Assembly (NCBI GenBank): GCA_035525905.1
Contig: DATLDK010000132.1
Coordinates: forward strand, 1 to 9,616
Direction of reading: 5' to 3'
DNA: 9,616 nt
From: Gaiellasilicea sp035525905
GTDB lineage: Bacteria; Actinomycetota; Thermoleophilia; Gaiellales; Gaiellaceae
Positions 1 through 7,080 of this stretch are shown here, one piece after another. Within the stretch, counting starts at the first letter, position 1; each line of letters starts with the position of its first letter. Below the pieces are notes generated by a model. That model was not told the origin of the DNA. It saw only the letters and a program-made list of their open reading frames with translations, and did not search any database. A program made the position numbers and the translations under genes.

Positions 1-32
1 GGGCAGGTGGCGGTCGGCCCGCCGGTGTGGGC

Positions 33-782
33 CTAGCCGGGCGGCAGCTCGGGCAGCGCGCCGCCGAAGAGATGGCTGAGACCTCGCAGCGCGAGCGACA
101 GAACCTCGCGCACCGCTTCCGGTGGCGCGACAGCCTCCACGACGAGCCCGAGCATCACTCCGACAAACGCGTTGCGCCAATCGACGCGGCCTATGCGTCC
201 GGCCGCCTCTTCGAGGTACTCAAGCCGACTGTCGATTGCCACCATCTGTGCCGCGCCCAAGCTCTGCGTCGTGCGCAGGTATTCCTTGATCTCGCGGAGC
301 TGGGTCGAGATCTGCGCCCGCTCGCTTTCGCTGAATGGCGTGTTCTCGACGTCGCCCGGCTCGGCCGCAACGATCTCGCGCTCTCGCTGGATCTGCTCCC
401 ACGGGTCTTCTCCTGCGTCGAGTTCGCGCTCCAACAGCCCGAGCCAGATCTTGAATATCGGGATCGGCACGTCTTGCCATGCCCCGAGGTTGGTATAGCC
501 GGTGCGAGTCTCTGTCCCCGGACTCATCTCGACTCGCCACCCTGAATCCTCGAACATTGCGCTCTCGCGGATGCGGAAGTGGTAGCGACTTGGCGTATGA
601 ACCACCTCCGCAAACTTCCCGGTTGAGTCTGTCCGACCGTCGTCGGACAGTTCGAACTGCCGCGGGTCGAAGTCGCTCTCTCTGATCAGCTCGAAGATCT
701 CGCGCTTTTGCGACGGCAGGAGCAGCGGCGCGGGCGTCGGGTGGAACACATCCACGACGCTAGCGAAGGTACCGGTCGCCAT
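33..782 (-). CDS. Hypothetical protein with C-terminal helical/membrane-like tail, cargo of a likely integrated element
   Basis: I do not recognise a named family. The 249-residue product has a mixed N-terminal region (about 1-135), a charged helical segment (about 150-200, including EIKEYLRTTQ and DSRLEYLEEAA) with coiled-coil character, then a short hydrophobic stretch (206-221) and an amphipathic tail ending in a Pro/Gly cap. One short membrane or membrane-associated helix near the C terminus is plausible; there is no signal peptide. The ATG at 782 is chosen because the frame upstream (to a TTG at 878) encodes an Arg/Val/Ala-rich stretch with no protein-like pattern. No convincing ribosome binding site precedes 782, so GTG 851 or TTG 878 remain possible. 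The gene points away from the tRNA-Leu remnant at 927-978 and lies in less GC-rich DNA (36 G/C in 601-660, against 44 in 2461-2520), suggesting acquired cargo. The reading frame is real with moderate confidence; the function is unknown. Confidence 0.7.
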   Translation of the reverse strand: MATGTFASVVDVFHPTPAPLLLPSQKREIFELIRESDFDPRQFELSDDGRTDSTGKFAEVVHTPSRYHFRIRESAMFEDSGWRVEMSPGTETRTGYTNLGAWQDVPIPIFKIWLGLLERELDAGEDPWEQIQREREIVAAEPGDVENTPFSESERAQISTQLREIKEYLRTTQSLGAAQMVAIDSRLEYLEEAAGRIGRVDWRNAFVGVMLGLVVEAVAPPEAVREVLSLALRGLSHLFGGALPELPPG

Positions 783-793
783 CGGTTCTGCAA

Positions 794-817
794 CCCGTCG
801 TGCAACCAAACGACGGG
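794..817. repeat. Inverted repeat upstream of the hypothetical gene
   Basis: CCCGTCG (794-800) and CGACGGG (811-817) form a perfect 7-bp dyad around a 10-base centre. It sits 11 bases upstream of the ATG at 782 on the minus strand. It could be an operator or a leader hairpin, or part of the coding region if the true start is at 851 or 878. Confidence 0.4.
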
Positions 818-926
818 CTACGGCCCGATCTGGACGGGCACGGGACGACACGGCGACAGTCGCGAGCCCTTTCTCCAAACCATTCCGCGATACAGTGCGA
901 CACCCGCCGATATGGCACCCGGCTGC

Positions 927-978
927 CTCAAAATCCGGTTCCCTTCGGGGAGTGTGGGTTCGATTCCCACCTTCGGCA
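927..978 (+). mobile_element. 3' half of tRNA-Leu(CAA), attR-like integration scar
   Basis: The segment reads as a tRNA from the anticodon loop to the discriminator base. Anticodon loop 927-933 is CTCAAAA (anticodon CAA at 929-931). The 3' strand of the anticodon stem is TCCGG (934-938). The long class II variable arm has stem TCCC/GGGA around a TTCG tetraloop (940-951). The T arm is GTGGG/CCCAC around TTCGATT (954-970), followed by CTTCGGC (971-977) and discriminator A978; CCA is not encoded. The 5' strand of the anticodon stem is missing: 922-926 (GCTGC) does not pair with TCCGG, and no D arm or GCCGAAG acceptor strand is present. Tyrosine recombinases commonly cross over in tRNA anticodon loops and leave exactly such a 3' duplicate at the distal end of the element. 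Orientation places the element to the left and host DNA to the right from about 979. Confidence 0.8.
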
Positions 979-1082
979 TCGCAGCGGTGTTTGCTGTTTG
1001 TAAGTAATAAAGCGAGCGGGATTGACGCCCCCTCGGAACGAGCAGAACGCTGGGGATGCTCTTACCCCGAGGAGGACAACTC
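979..1082 (+). other. AT-richer spacer and leader of the Ig-like repeat gene
   Basis: After the tRNA remnant comes an AT-rich patch (988-1011, including TTTGTAAGTAATAA) of the kind often found downstream of tRNA genes, then the leader of the secreted protein gene. A TTGACG hexamer at 1022-1027 resembles a -35 box but has no good -10 partner at 16-19 bases. A strong Shine-Dalgarno sequence GAGGAGG occupies 1069-1075, seven bases before the ATG at 1083. No gene is seen. Confidence 0.5.
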
Positions 1083-2072
1083 ATGTCGAAGTACCCAAGT
1101 CCGCGCCGCGGGCTGGTTGCGGTGCTCGCGGGCGCGCTGCTCGCGCTTACGCTGACCAGCGTCGCTGCGGCGGCTCCGCCCAGAAACACACAGGCGCCGA
1201 CGATTACCGGCACGCCCAGGGTCGGCGAGACGCTGACCGCCAACAACGGCGCCTGGACGAACAGCCCGACGGCGTACCAGTACCAGTGGCAGCGCTGCGA
1301 CGGCGTCGGCGCGAGCTGCTCCAGCATTCCGGGAGCAGTCGAGCGGACGTACCTGGTCACCGCCGCCGACGTTCGCAGGACGATCCGCGTCAACATGCTC
1401 GCCGTCAACGCCGACGGCTCCGGCTCGGCACGCTCCGCGCCGACCGCCGTCGTCACGGCCAGCCCGGCTCCCGCGAACACCGCCCGCCCCACCATCACCG
1501 GTGAGGCCCGGGTCGGCGAGGCGCTGACGGCGGAAGAGGGCACCTGGACGAACACGCCCACCGGCTACACCTACCAGTGGCAGCGCTGCGACATCGACGC
1601 GACCATCTGCCTCGCGGTGGCCGGCGCTGTCGGCAAGACCTACGGCGTCCGGACGGCCGACGTCGGCTACCGCCTGCGCGTGACGGTCACCGCACGCAAC
1701 GCGAACGGCTCCGGGGCCGCGACGTCCGCCTTGACGGACATCGTCGCGCCGGCGGTCGAGATCACGAACACCCGGCCGACGCTGACGATCGTGTCGGTGC
1801 GGTTCCTCGGCGCCCGCATCTACGCGCGGTTCCGGATCTGCGACGACACCGCGACGAACCTGACGATCCTCGCAACAGACTCGCGTCCCGGTGTTGCGTC
1901 GCAGACGCGTCGCTTCTCGACGCGGATCGCGCCGAACCCGTGCGGCGTCTACACCCGCAACTGGGTGCCCGCCCCGCGGTTCCGCGGCAAGGGGCGCTAC
2001 ACGGTGACGCTCCAGGCCCGCGACACCTCGGGCTCGACGAGTGCACCGGCGCGCCGGACGTTCAACCGCTAG
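1083..2072 (+). CDS. Secreted protein with two Ig-like YQWQRC repeats and a third beta domain
   Basis: The 329-residue product begins with a classical Sec signal peptide: basic residues 3-9, hydrophobic core 11-29, probable cleavage near residues 30-31 (AAA-A). Two tandem Ig-like repeats follow with a period of 97 residues (about 35-131 and 132-224). Each contains PTITG, VGE-LTA, W-N-PT, YQWQRC (65 to 72; Y-QWQRC to 169) and a closing V-A-NA-GSG strand. Cys72/Cys79 and Cys169/Cys176 are likely disulfide pairs within each repeat. A different C-terminal beta domain (about 225-329) carries Cys253 and Cys287. No enzymatic motif and no sorting or membrane anchor are visible, so an extracellular binding or structural role is inferred. 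The start is fixed by the strong GAGGAGG at 1069-1075; the in-frame ATG at 1056 would precede that site. A shared hairpin terminator follows. Confidence 0.9.
   Translation: MSKYPSPRRGLVAVLAGALLALTLTSVAAAAPPRNTQAPTITGTPRVGETLTANNGAWTNSPTAYQYQWQRCDGVGASCSSIPGAVERTYLVTAADVRRTIRVNMLAVNADGSGSARSAPTAVVTASPAPANTARPTITGEARVGEALTAEEGTWTNTPTGYTYQWQRCDIDATICLAVAGAVGKTYGVRTADVGYRLRVTVTARNANGSGAATSALTDIVAPAVEITNTRPTLTIVSVRFLGARIYARFRICDDTATNLTILATDSRPGVASQTRRFSTRIAPNPCGVYTRNWVPAPRFRGKGRYTVTLQARDTSGSTSAPARRTFNR
1185..1757 (+). repeat. Tandem intragenic repeat (two units, 291-base period)
   Basis: The DNA encoding residues 35-131 (1185-1475) and 132-224 (1476-1754) is a diverged direct repeat. The best-conserved stretches are those coding for the PTITG, RVGE-LTA and YQWQRC segments; for example CAGTGGCAGCGCTGCGAC occurs in both units. 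It reflects domain duplication rather than a mobile element. Confidence 0.75.
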
Positions 2073-2085
2073 AGCAGGGTCTAGA

Positions 2086-2119
2086 GCACGAGGGGCGTCG
2101 TCCGCGGCGCCCCTCGTGC
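2086..2119. terminator. Shared bidirectional hairpin terminator
   Basis: GCACGAGGGGCG (2086-2097) and CGCCCCTCGTGC (2108-2119) form a perfect 12-bp stem with a 10-base loop. It lies 13 bases after the stop of the secreted-protein gene and directly abuts the desaturase stop codon (2120-2122). There is no long T-run on either side, which is common for actinobacterial terminators. Its position between two converging genes indicates that it serves both. Confidence 0.75.
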
Positions 2120-3007
2120 CTATCCGGCTACGAGCTTTCGGGCCTGCTTGTCCGGGGGGATCCGGACGACGTTCCACGCGAGGCCCAAGCGCTCGAGCAG
2201 CCAGATCAGCCAGCCGCCCGGATCGATCTCCGTGCGGCGGAGCCCGTGAAACGCGGAGGTCGGGAAGGCGTGATGGTTGTTGTGCCACGACTCGCCGAAG
2301 GAGAGCCACGACAGCCACCAGACGTTCCGCGACTCGTCGCTCGAGGCGAAGCGCCGGCGCCCCCAGAAGTGGCAGATCGAGTTGATCGAGAAGGTCACGT
2401 GATGGAGTAGGAAGATTCGGACCGCGCCGCCCCAGAAGAGCCCCGCGAAGAAGCCGTACCAGCCGCCGAGCAGCAGCCAGCCGGCCAGGGCAGGAACGGC
2501 GAGCGAGAAGAGCACGAGCGGTAGGAAGAGCTTCGCAATCACGCGGAGCCCCGGGTCTCGAATCAGGTCTTTCGCGTAGCGCCCCTGCTCCGCTCGGCCT
2601 GCGGCCGAGAAGAGCCAGCCCGTGTGCGCGTGCCAGAGTCCGCGCAGGGCGTCGATGACACCTTCGCCGTAGCCGGCGTGCGGGCTGTGCGGATCCCCTT
2701 CCTGGTCGGAAAATTGGTGGTGCTTGCGGTGGTCGGAGACCCAGGCGAGCACGTCGCCCTCGACCGCCATCTGTCCGAGCACCGCGAACGCGTACCGCAC
2801 CGGCCGGTAGGTCTCGAAGGACCGGTGGGTGAAGAGGCGGTGGTAGCCGACCGTGATCCCGGCGCCGGTGAGCACGTAGCCCACGGCGAGGATCGCCAGC
2901 TCGGTCGGGCCGACCATCCGCTCCCAGAGCAGGACGATCGCGACCACGAGCCCGGCGAACGGCAGGACGATTCCCGCCAGGTTGATCAGCTTGTGCGTGC
3001 GCGTCAT
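2120..3007 (-). CDS. Acyl-CoA/fatty acid desaturase (membrane di-iron, delta-9 type)
   Basis: This 295-residue integral membrane protein introduces a cis double bond into a saturated acyl chain, using O2 and electrons from a ferredoxin- or cytochrome-type donor. The three histidine boxes that bind the di-iron centre are present: HRLFTH (56-61), HRKHH (93-97) and HNNHH (242-246). The family's N-S-x-x-H element is also present (Asn209, Ser210, His213), as is His203. Hydrophobic segments lie at about 8-28, 37-55, 155-180 and 183-202, giving the usual four-helix topology with the histidines on the cytoplasmic side. The length is near the compact bacterial members of the stearoyl-CoA desaturase family. 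The ATG at 3007 has GGGAG four bases upstream (3012-3016). The gene stands alone, divergent from the phosphofructokinase gene. The exact substrate (acyl-CoA, acyl lipid) and regiospecificity cannot be read from the sequence. Confidence 0.93.
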   Translation of the reverse strand: MTRTHKLINLAGIVLPFAGLVVAIVLLWERMVGPTELAILAVGYVLTGAGITVGYHRLFTHRSFETYRPVRYAFAVLGQMAVEGDVLAWVSDHRKHHQFSDQEGDPHSPHAGYGEGVIDALRGLWHAHTGWLFSAAGRAEQGRYAKDLIRDPGLRVIAKLFLPLVLFSLAVPALAGWLLLGGWYGFFAGLFWGGAVRIFLLHHVTFSINSICHFWGRRRFASSDESRNVWWLSWLSFGESWHNNHHAFPTSAFHGLRRTEIDPGGWLIWLLERLGLAWNVVRIPPDKQARKLVAG

Positions 3008-3049
3008 CTGTCTCCCGGCTCCCCAGAGGCCTACCTGCGGTGTCGTCCC

Positions 3050-3079
3050 ACGCTAGCTGGAGGACGTCGGACGCGCCAA
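3050..3079 (-). promoter_or_regulatory. Candidate promoter of the desaturase gene
   Basis: Read on the minus strand, TTGGCG (3074-3079) and TAGCGT (3050-3055) are separated by 18 bases and would start transcription about 35 bases before the ATG at 3007. The -35 hexamer overlaps the left arm of the dyad at 3077-3094, so a protein bound there would affect this promoter. Hexamer matches are only fair. Confidence 0.35.
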
Positions 3080-3094
3080 GCGTTACGACGCTTG
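3077..3094. promoter_or_regulatory. Operator-like dyad 1 in the desaturase/phosphofructokinase gap
   Basis: CAAGCGT (3077-3083) TACG (3084-3087) ACGCTTG (3088-3094) is a perfect 7-bp inverted repeat with a 4-base centre that is unlikely to act as a terminator, because it lies upstream of both genes. It overlaps the candidate desaturase -35 box, which suggests an operator for a dimeric regulator. Confidence 0.5.
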
Positions 3095-3111
3095 TCCGGG
3101 AAATTGCCGGA

Positions 3112-3127
3112 TTTGACCATCGTCAAA
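3112..3127. promoter_or_regulatory. Operator-like dyad 2 upstream of the phosphofructokinase gene
   Basis: TTTGAC (3112-3117) CATC GTCAAA (3122-3127) is a perfect 6-bp inverted repeat with a 4-base centre, AT-rich against its surroundings. It covers the position expected for the -35 region of the candidate phosphofructokinase promoter (-10 at 3141-3146), so a bound regulator would compete with or recruit RNA polymerase there. Confidence 0.5.
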
Positions 3128-3140
3128 CCTGCGGCCCTCC

Positions 3141-3146
3141 TAGACT
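3141..3146 (+). promoter_or_regulatory. Candidate -10 box giving a leaderless phosphofructokinase mRNA
   Basis: TAGACT fits the TAnnnT -10 pattern and ends six bases before the ATG at 3153, so transcription would begin at or next to the A of the start codon. No Shine-Dalgarno sequence precedes the gene, which agrees with leaderless translation, common in Actinobacteria. Confidence 0.5.
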
Positions 3147-3152
3147 GAGCGC

Positions 3153-4199
<1,047 letters not shown>

Positions 4200-4203
4200 G
4201 CGT

Positions 4204-4785
4204 CTATCGCTCCGGTGGCACCAGCAGGAGGTGGCTCTCCACCACCGCCTCGGCGACGTCGAACAGCTTCTTGCCGCTGCGCTGTGACTGGCTCCGCAGG
4301 AGCTCGAAGGCGCGGCGCTCGTCGATCGACTGGCGGGCCATCATGATCCCCTTCGCGCGCTCGATCACGGCGCGCCGGGCGAACGCTCCCTCCAGATTCG
4401 AGTACTCCGCATAGCGCCGCAGCGTGATGTCGATCGCGCTCTGCATCTCGCCGGGCTCGCCGTTGACGATGTAGGCGAAGATCCCGCGCTTCGCCGCCTC
4501 GTTGACCCAGCTCGGGTCGACGTCCTCGAGCAGCGCGATCACCGGGCAGGTCGCCTCACGGACGATCTCCGTGATCATCTCGAGCGCGTGCTCGGCGCTG
4601 ACTCCGAGCCCGACGAAGGCGAGGTCGGGATGCTCGCGCTCCGTGGCGTCCGCCACTTCGGTGACCTCGATCTCCTTCGAGATCACTTCGTGGCCGAGGC
4701 TCGTGACGATCTCCGCGATCCGCTCGAGCCGGTCCTTGCGCTCGTTGGCGATCAGGATTCGAAGCGAGACCGGTGCGTTGGTCAT
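4204..4785 (-). CDS. ANTAR-domain response regulator with a degenerate receiver domain
   Basis: ANTAR proteins bind paired RNA hairpins in nascent leaders and prevent transcription termination. This 193-residue protein has an N-terminal receiver-like domain (about 7-122) and a C-terminal ANTAR three-helix domain (about 131-187) with the typical core VIERAKGIMMA (140-150), then ERRAFELLRSQSQ and KLFDVAEAVV. The receiver lacks the chemistry of phosphorylation: the acidic pair is replaced by Asn14-Glu15, the expected phospho-acceptor Asp by Gly59 (in DLAFVGLG), and the conserved Lys by Asn108. It is therefore a pseudo-receiver that probably senses something other than a phosphate, or only dimerises. 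The ATG at 4785 follows GAGG with almost no spacing, so translation may be near-leaderless. It diverges from a receiver-only regulator with a structured leader (4903-4925), which is a possible partner or target. Confidence 0.88.
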   Translation of the reverse strand: MTNAPVSLRILIANERKDRLERIAEIVTSLGHEVISKEIEVTEVADATEREHPDLAFVGLGVSAEHALEMITEIVREATCPVIALLEDVDPSWVNEAAKRGIFAYIVNGEPGEMQSAIDITLRRYAEYSNLEGAFARRAVIERAKGIMMARQSIDERRAFELLRSQSQRSGKKLFDVAEAVVESHLLLVPPER

Positions 4786-4809
4786 CCTCTGTCCAATGGT
4801 AGCGCTCCG

Positions 4810-4833
4810 GCGCCGACTGGGCGCGGCTTTTTT
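4810..4833 (+). terminator. Small GC hairpin followed by T6 (terminator-like, plus strand)
   Basis: GCGCC (4810-4814) and GGCGC (4820-4824) pair around GACTG, followed by GGC and six T residues (4828-4833), the longest T-run in this GC-rich window. On the plus strand it resembles an intrinsic terminator. It would stop transcripts that leave the phosphofructokinase gene and run antisense through the ANTAR gene. The stem is short, so this is tentative. Confidence 0.35.
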
Positions 4834-4853
4834 CAGAATTGGCCACGTTGAGG

Positions 4854-4859
4854 TAGAAT
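4854..4859 (+). promoter_or_regulatory. Candidate -10 box of the CheY-like gene
   Basis: TAGAAT is a close match to the TATAAT/TAnnnT consensus. No good -35 is seen at 17-18 bases (TTTCAG at 4831-4836). Transcription from here would produce a leader of about 135 bases before the ATG at 5003, containing the hairpins described separately. Confidence 0.4.
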
Positions 4860-4870
4860 CAAGGGACCAG

Positions 4871-4925
4871 CGGTCACAACATCCGACCGTTGTACGCACA
4901 GCGCGGGGCCATGAGCCGGCCCCGC
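4871..4925 (+). promoter_or_regulatory. Structured leader of the CheY-like gene
   Basis: A strong hairpin is formed by GCGGGGCC (4903-4910) and GGCCCCGC (4918-4925) around a 7-base loop ATGAGCC. Just upstream, two mutually exclusive small stems can form: CGGTC (4871-4875) with GACCG (4885-4889), or ACAAC (4876-4880) with GTTGT (4889-4893). Alternative stems followed by a GC-rich hairpin are the shape of an attenuator or antiterminator, although no T-run follows the strong hairpin. The loops do not clearly match the hexaloop (A1, G4) known for ANTAR targets. Confidence 0.4.
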
Positions 4926-5002
4926 TTGAAACCGCCCTCAGAAACCGGGTTGGAGCGCCAGCCAGTCGGCCGGCGACGCGCTTGGAAGCTCGAGGAGGAT
5001 CC

Positions 5003-5458
5003 ATGGGCAGCAGCGACTTTGCCGGCGAACGGCTCCCGCCGCCTCGACGGAAGCCCCGCGTGCTGATCGTCGACGACGACCCCTCGATCCGGCTGCTCTG
5101 TGCGGCGCAGCTGCTCGGTGAGGGATACGACGTGATCGAGGCCGGGGACGGGCAGGAAGGCCTCGAGCGCGCGTTCGGCGAGGCGCCGGACGTCGTGCTG
5201 CTCGACATCTCGATGCCCATCCTGGACGGCTTCGGCTTCGCGGCCGCGCTGCGCAGCGACGAGCGGACGCAACAACTCCCCTTCATCTTCCTCAGCGGAG
5301 AGCAGGATCCGCACGTCGAGACCCGCGCCTACGAGGCCGGAGCGCGGGGGTACTTCGCGAAGCCGTTCGACCCCTCGGTAATCGCTGAGTTCGTCAGGAG
5401 TGCGCTGGTCACACTCTTCCCCGACCCCAGCGCGCACCCCGGGGGCGACGTCTTCTAG
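5003..5458 (+). CDS. Receiver-only (CheY-like) response regulator
   Basis: This 151-residue protein is a single phospho-receiver domain with a short Pro/Arg-rich N-terminal extension (1-17) and no output domain. All catalytic positions are intact: acidic pair Asp24-Asp25 (in LIVDDD), phospho-acceptor Asp68 (in VVLLDIS), Ser98 (FLSGE) and Lys120 (FAKPF). It is presumably phosphorylated by a histidine kinase encoded elsewhere and acts through protein contacts, as in phosphorelays or motility and kinase control. The ATG at 5003 is supported by GAGGAGG at 4992-4998, four bases upstream; the much longer open frame to the left is only the shadow of the divergent ANTAR gene. Its stop codon (5456-5458) overlaps that of the convergent gene inside one CTAG. 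Confidence 0.9.
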   Translation: MGSSDFAGERLPPPRRKPRVLIVDDDPSIRLLCAAQLLGEGYDVIEAGDGQEGLERAFGEAPDVVLLDISMPILDGFGFAAALRSDERTQQLPFIFLSGEQDPHVETRAYEAGARGYFAKPFDPSVIAEFVRSALVTLFPDPSAHPGGDVF

Positions 5459-7080
5459 TCGAAGAGCAGCAGCAGGGCGTCGGTCGGCGCGTAGTCGTCG
5501 GTCAGCACCGGCACGTCCTCCGTCGAGACCGGCGAGTCGACGCGGCCGCGGATCGCGTCGGTCAGGTCCGGAGCTGCCGGAGAGCTGCGCTCGACTTCCG
5601 CCCAGCGCTCGAGCAGGAACTCCTTCGAGGGCGCCGCGCCCTCGCCGGAGACGAGGATGATGTTCCGAATCGCGTTCAGGTCGTTCCCGCCCGCGTCGGT
5701 CACCGGGTGGATCGCGACCGTCGGGAAGACCGCGCGATAGGTGCGGAGCATCGACCGGAAGAGCCGTGAGTCGGGGCCGCGCACGGCGCCGATGATGTTC
5801 GTGACGACGAGCCCGCCCGGCGCGAGCCGCGAACGCGCGAGCTCGAGGAATTCCCGCGTCGCCAGATGAAAGGGAATCGAGTCGGAGTAGAACGCATCGA
5901 CCGCGATCACGTCCCAGGGCCCTTCGTTCTGGGCGATGAAGCGGCGCCCATCCTCGACTTCGACCGTGACCCGCGGGTCGCGCGGAAGCTCGAAGTACGT
6001 GTAGGCGGCATCGACCACAGCGGGGTCGAGCTCGACGACGTCGATCCGGACGCCCGGGAAGTCCCGCCACGTCCGCTTCGGCGCAGAGCCGCCGCCGAGG
6101 CCGATGTAGAGGATCCGCTTCGTCTCCGCCCTGTACGCCCACGGGAGGGTGAGGTAGTCCGAGTAGCCGAAGCGCGTCCTGTACGGATCGCCGAGGTACA
6201 TGCCGCTCTGAAAGGAGCTGTCGAAGCGGAGGTAGCGACTGTCGCCGTCCTCGACGACCGCGATCCGATGGTATTGCGAGTCCTCGGTGTGGACGACCTT
6301 GTACCCCGTCTGGTCGTCCTCGATCCCGCCGACGGCGTCCTGCGCGCTCTGTTGCCGGTAGACAGGCGACCAGTTGCGGAGCTGCGAGGCGGCGACGGTC
6401 TGGCCGGACTCGGGCGCGAGCGAGACGACCGCGCCGAGGCTCGCTCCGGCGAGCGCGAGCGTGACCGCAAACGCGACCGCCAGCCGCTCGACGACGGCCA
6501 CCGCGGCCGCGGCGAGCATGAGCGCGACCGCGGCGGATGCGAGCACCTGATCGGTGCCGAGCGCGGGAATCAGCCAGAACGAGGTGAGGAACGTGCCTGC
6601 GATCGAGCCGGCGGTCGAGATCGCGAAGAGCCGCCCGGCGGTCCGGCCGAGGTTCGCGAGCGAGCGCGCCTTCAGCCGCACGGCCACCGGCGAGACGGTG
6701 CCGAGCACGACGCTCGGGACGCCGAAGAGCAGGATCGTCGCGAGCAGCGGATTGAGCCGGGGGCCGGGATCCCAGGCGACGACCTGATCGAGCACCCAGC
6801 CGTCGATGAACGGGATCGACAGCACGAGCAGCGCGCCGGTCCCGAGCAGACCGACGAGGAGACGTGGTGTCGGGTAACGGTCGGCGACGATCCCGCCGAG
6901 CCAGTAGCCCGTCGATAGGCCGGCGAGCACGATTCCGATCAGCGCGCCCCAGACGTAGAGCGAGTTGCCGAAGAAGGGTGCGAGCACGCGGCTCGACGCG
7001 ATCTCGAGCCCGAGCAGGGCCCCGCCGGCGATGAAGACCGCGACGCCGACCGCGATGGAGCTGCGCAGGTCGCGGCCCAC
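5455..7080 (-). CDS. Membrane-anchored spermidine synthase-like protein (MFS-like/aminopropyltransferase fusion)
   Basis: The 541-residue protein joins an integral membrane half (about 1-222, seven or so helices, e.g. 10-28, 41-60, 73-92, 112-130, 152-172, 177-197, 200-220) to a soluble half with the spermidine synthase fold (about 255-541). The soluble half keeps the DSQY element (267-270), the nucleotide-binding glycine loop YIGLGGGS (325-332), the acidic strand-2 end VVELD (348-352), EDGR (376-379) and VDAF (394-397), and ends with the typical LTDDYAPTD (526-534). Classical enzymes have DSSD where this has DAFYSD, so the amine substrate is uncertain; many such fusions have no known function. 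The start is GTG at 7080, and the upstream gene's TAG overlaps it by one base (TAGTG), indicating translational coupling. Confidence 0.9.
   Translation of the reverse strand: MGRDLRSSIAVGVAVFIAGGALLGLEIASSRVLAPFFGNSLYVWGALIGIVLAGLSTGYWLGGIVADRYPTPRLLVGLLGTGALLVLSIPFIDGWVLDQVVAWDPGPRLNPLLATILLFGVPSVVLGTVSPVAVRLKARSLANLGRTAGRLFAISTAGSIAGTFLTSFWLIPALGTDQVLASAAVALMLAAAAVAVVERLAVAFAVTLALAGASLGAVVSLAPESGQTVAASQLRNWSPVYRQQSAQDAVGGIEDDQTGYKVVHTEDSQYHRIAVVEDGDSRYLRFDSSFQSGMYLGDPYRTRFGYSDYLTLPWAYRAETKRILYIGLGGGSAPKRTWRDFPGVRIDVVELDPAVVDAAYTYFELPRDPRVTVEVEDGRRFIAQNEGPWDVIAVDAFYSDSIPFHLATREFLELARSRLAPGGLVVTNIIGAVRGPDSRLFRSMLRTYRAVFPTVAIHPVTDAGGNDLNAIRNIILVSGEGAAPSKEFLLERWAEVERSSPAAPDLTDAIRGRVDSPVSTEDVPVLTDDYAPTDALLLLFD

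Noticed and set aside
906..978. A complete but unusual tRNA-Leu beginning at GCCGATATGGC
   Set aside because: GCCGATA pairs with CTTCGGC at only four or five positions, the D arm is missing (only ten bases lie between TGGC and the anticodon loop), and the anticodon stem does not form; a 3' remnant explains the sequence better.
1022..1027. TTGACG as a -35 box for the secreted-protein gene
   Set aside because: No acceptable -10 hexamer lies 16-19 bases downstream.
1062..2318. 418-residue open frame on the minus strand across the secreted-protein gene
   Set aside because: Arg/Ala/Asp-rich with no protein-like pattern; it is the complementary shadow of the Ig-like repeat gene and runs into the desaturase region.
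4911..5074. Small upstream open frame starting at the ATG in the leader hairpin loop
   Set aside because: No ribosome binding site, start buried in the hairpin, and the frame overlaps the CheY-like gene out of frame.
4786..5286. N-terminal extension of the ANTAR protein in the same frame
   Set aside because: Ser/Pro/Arg-rich shadow of the CheY-like gene; the receiver fold begins right after the ATG at 4785.
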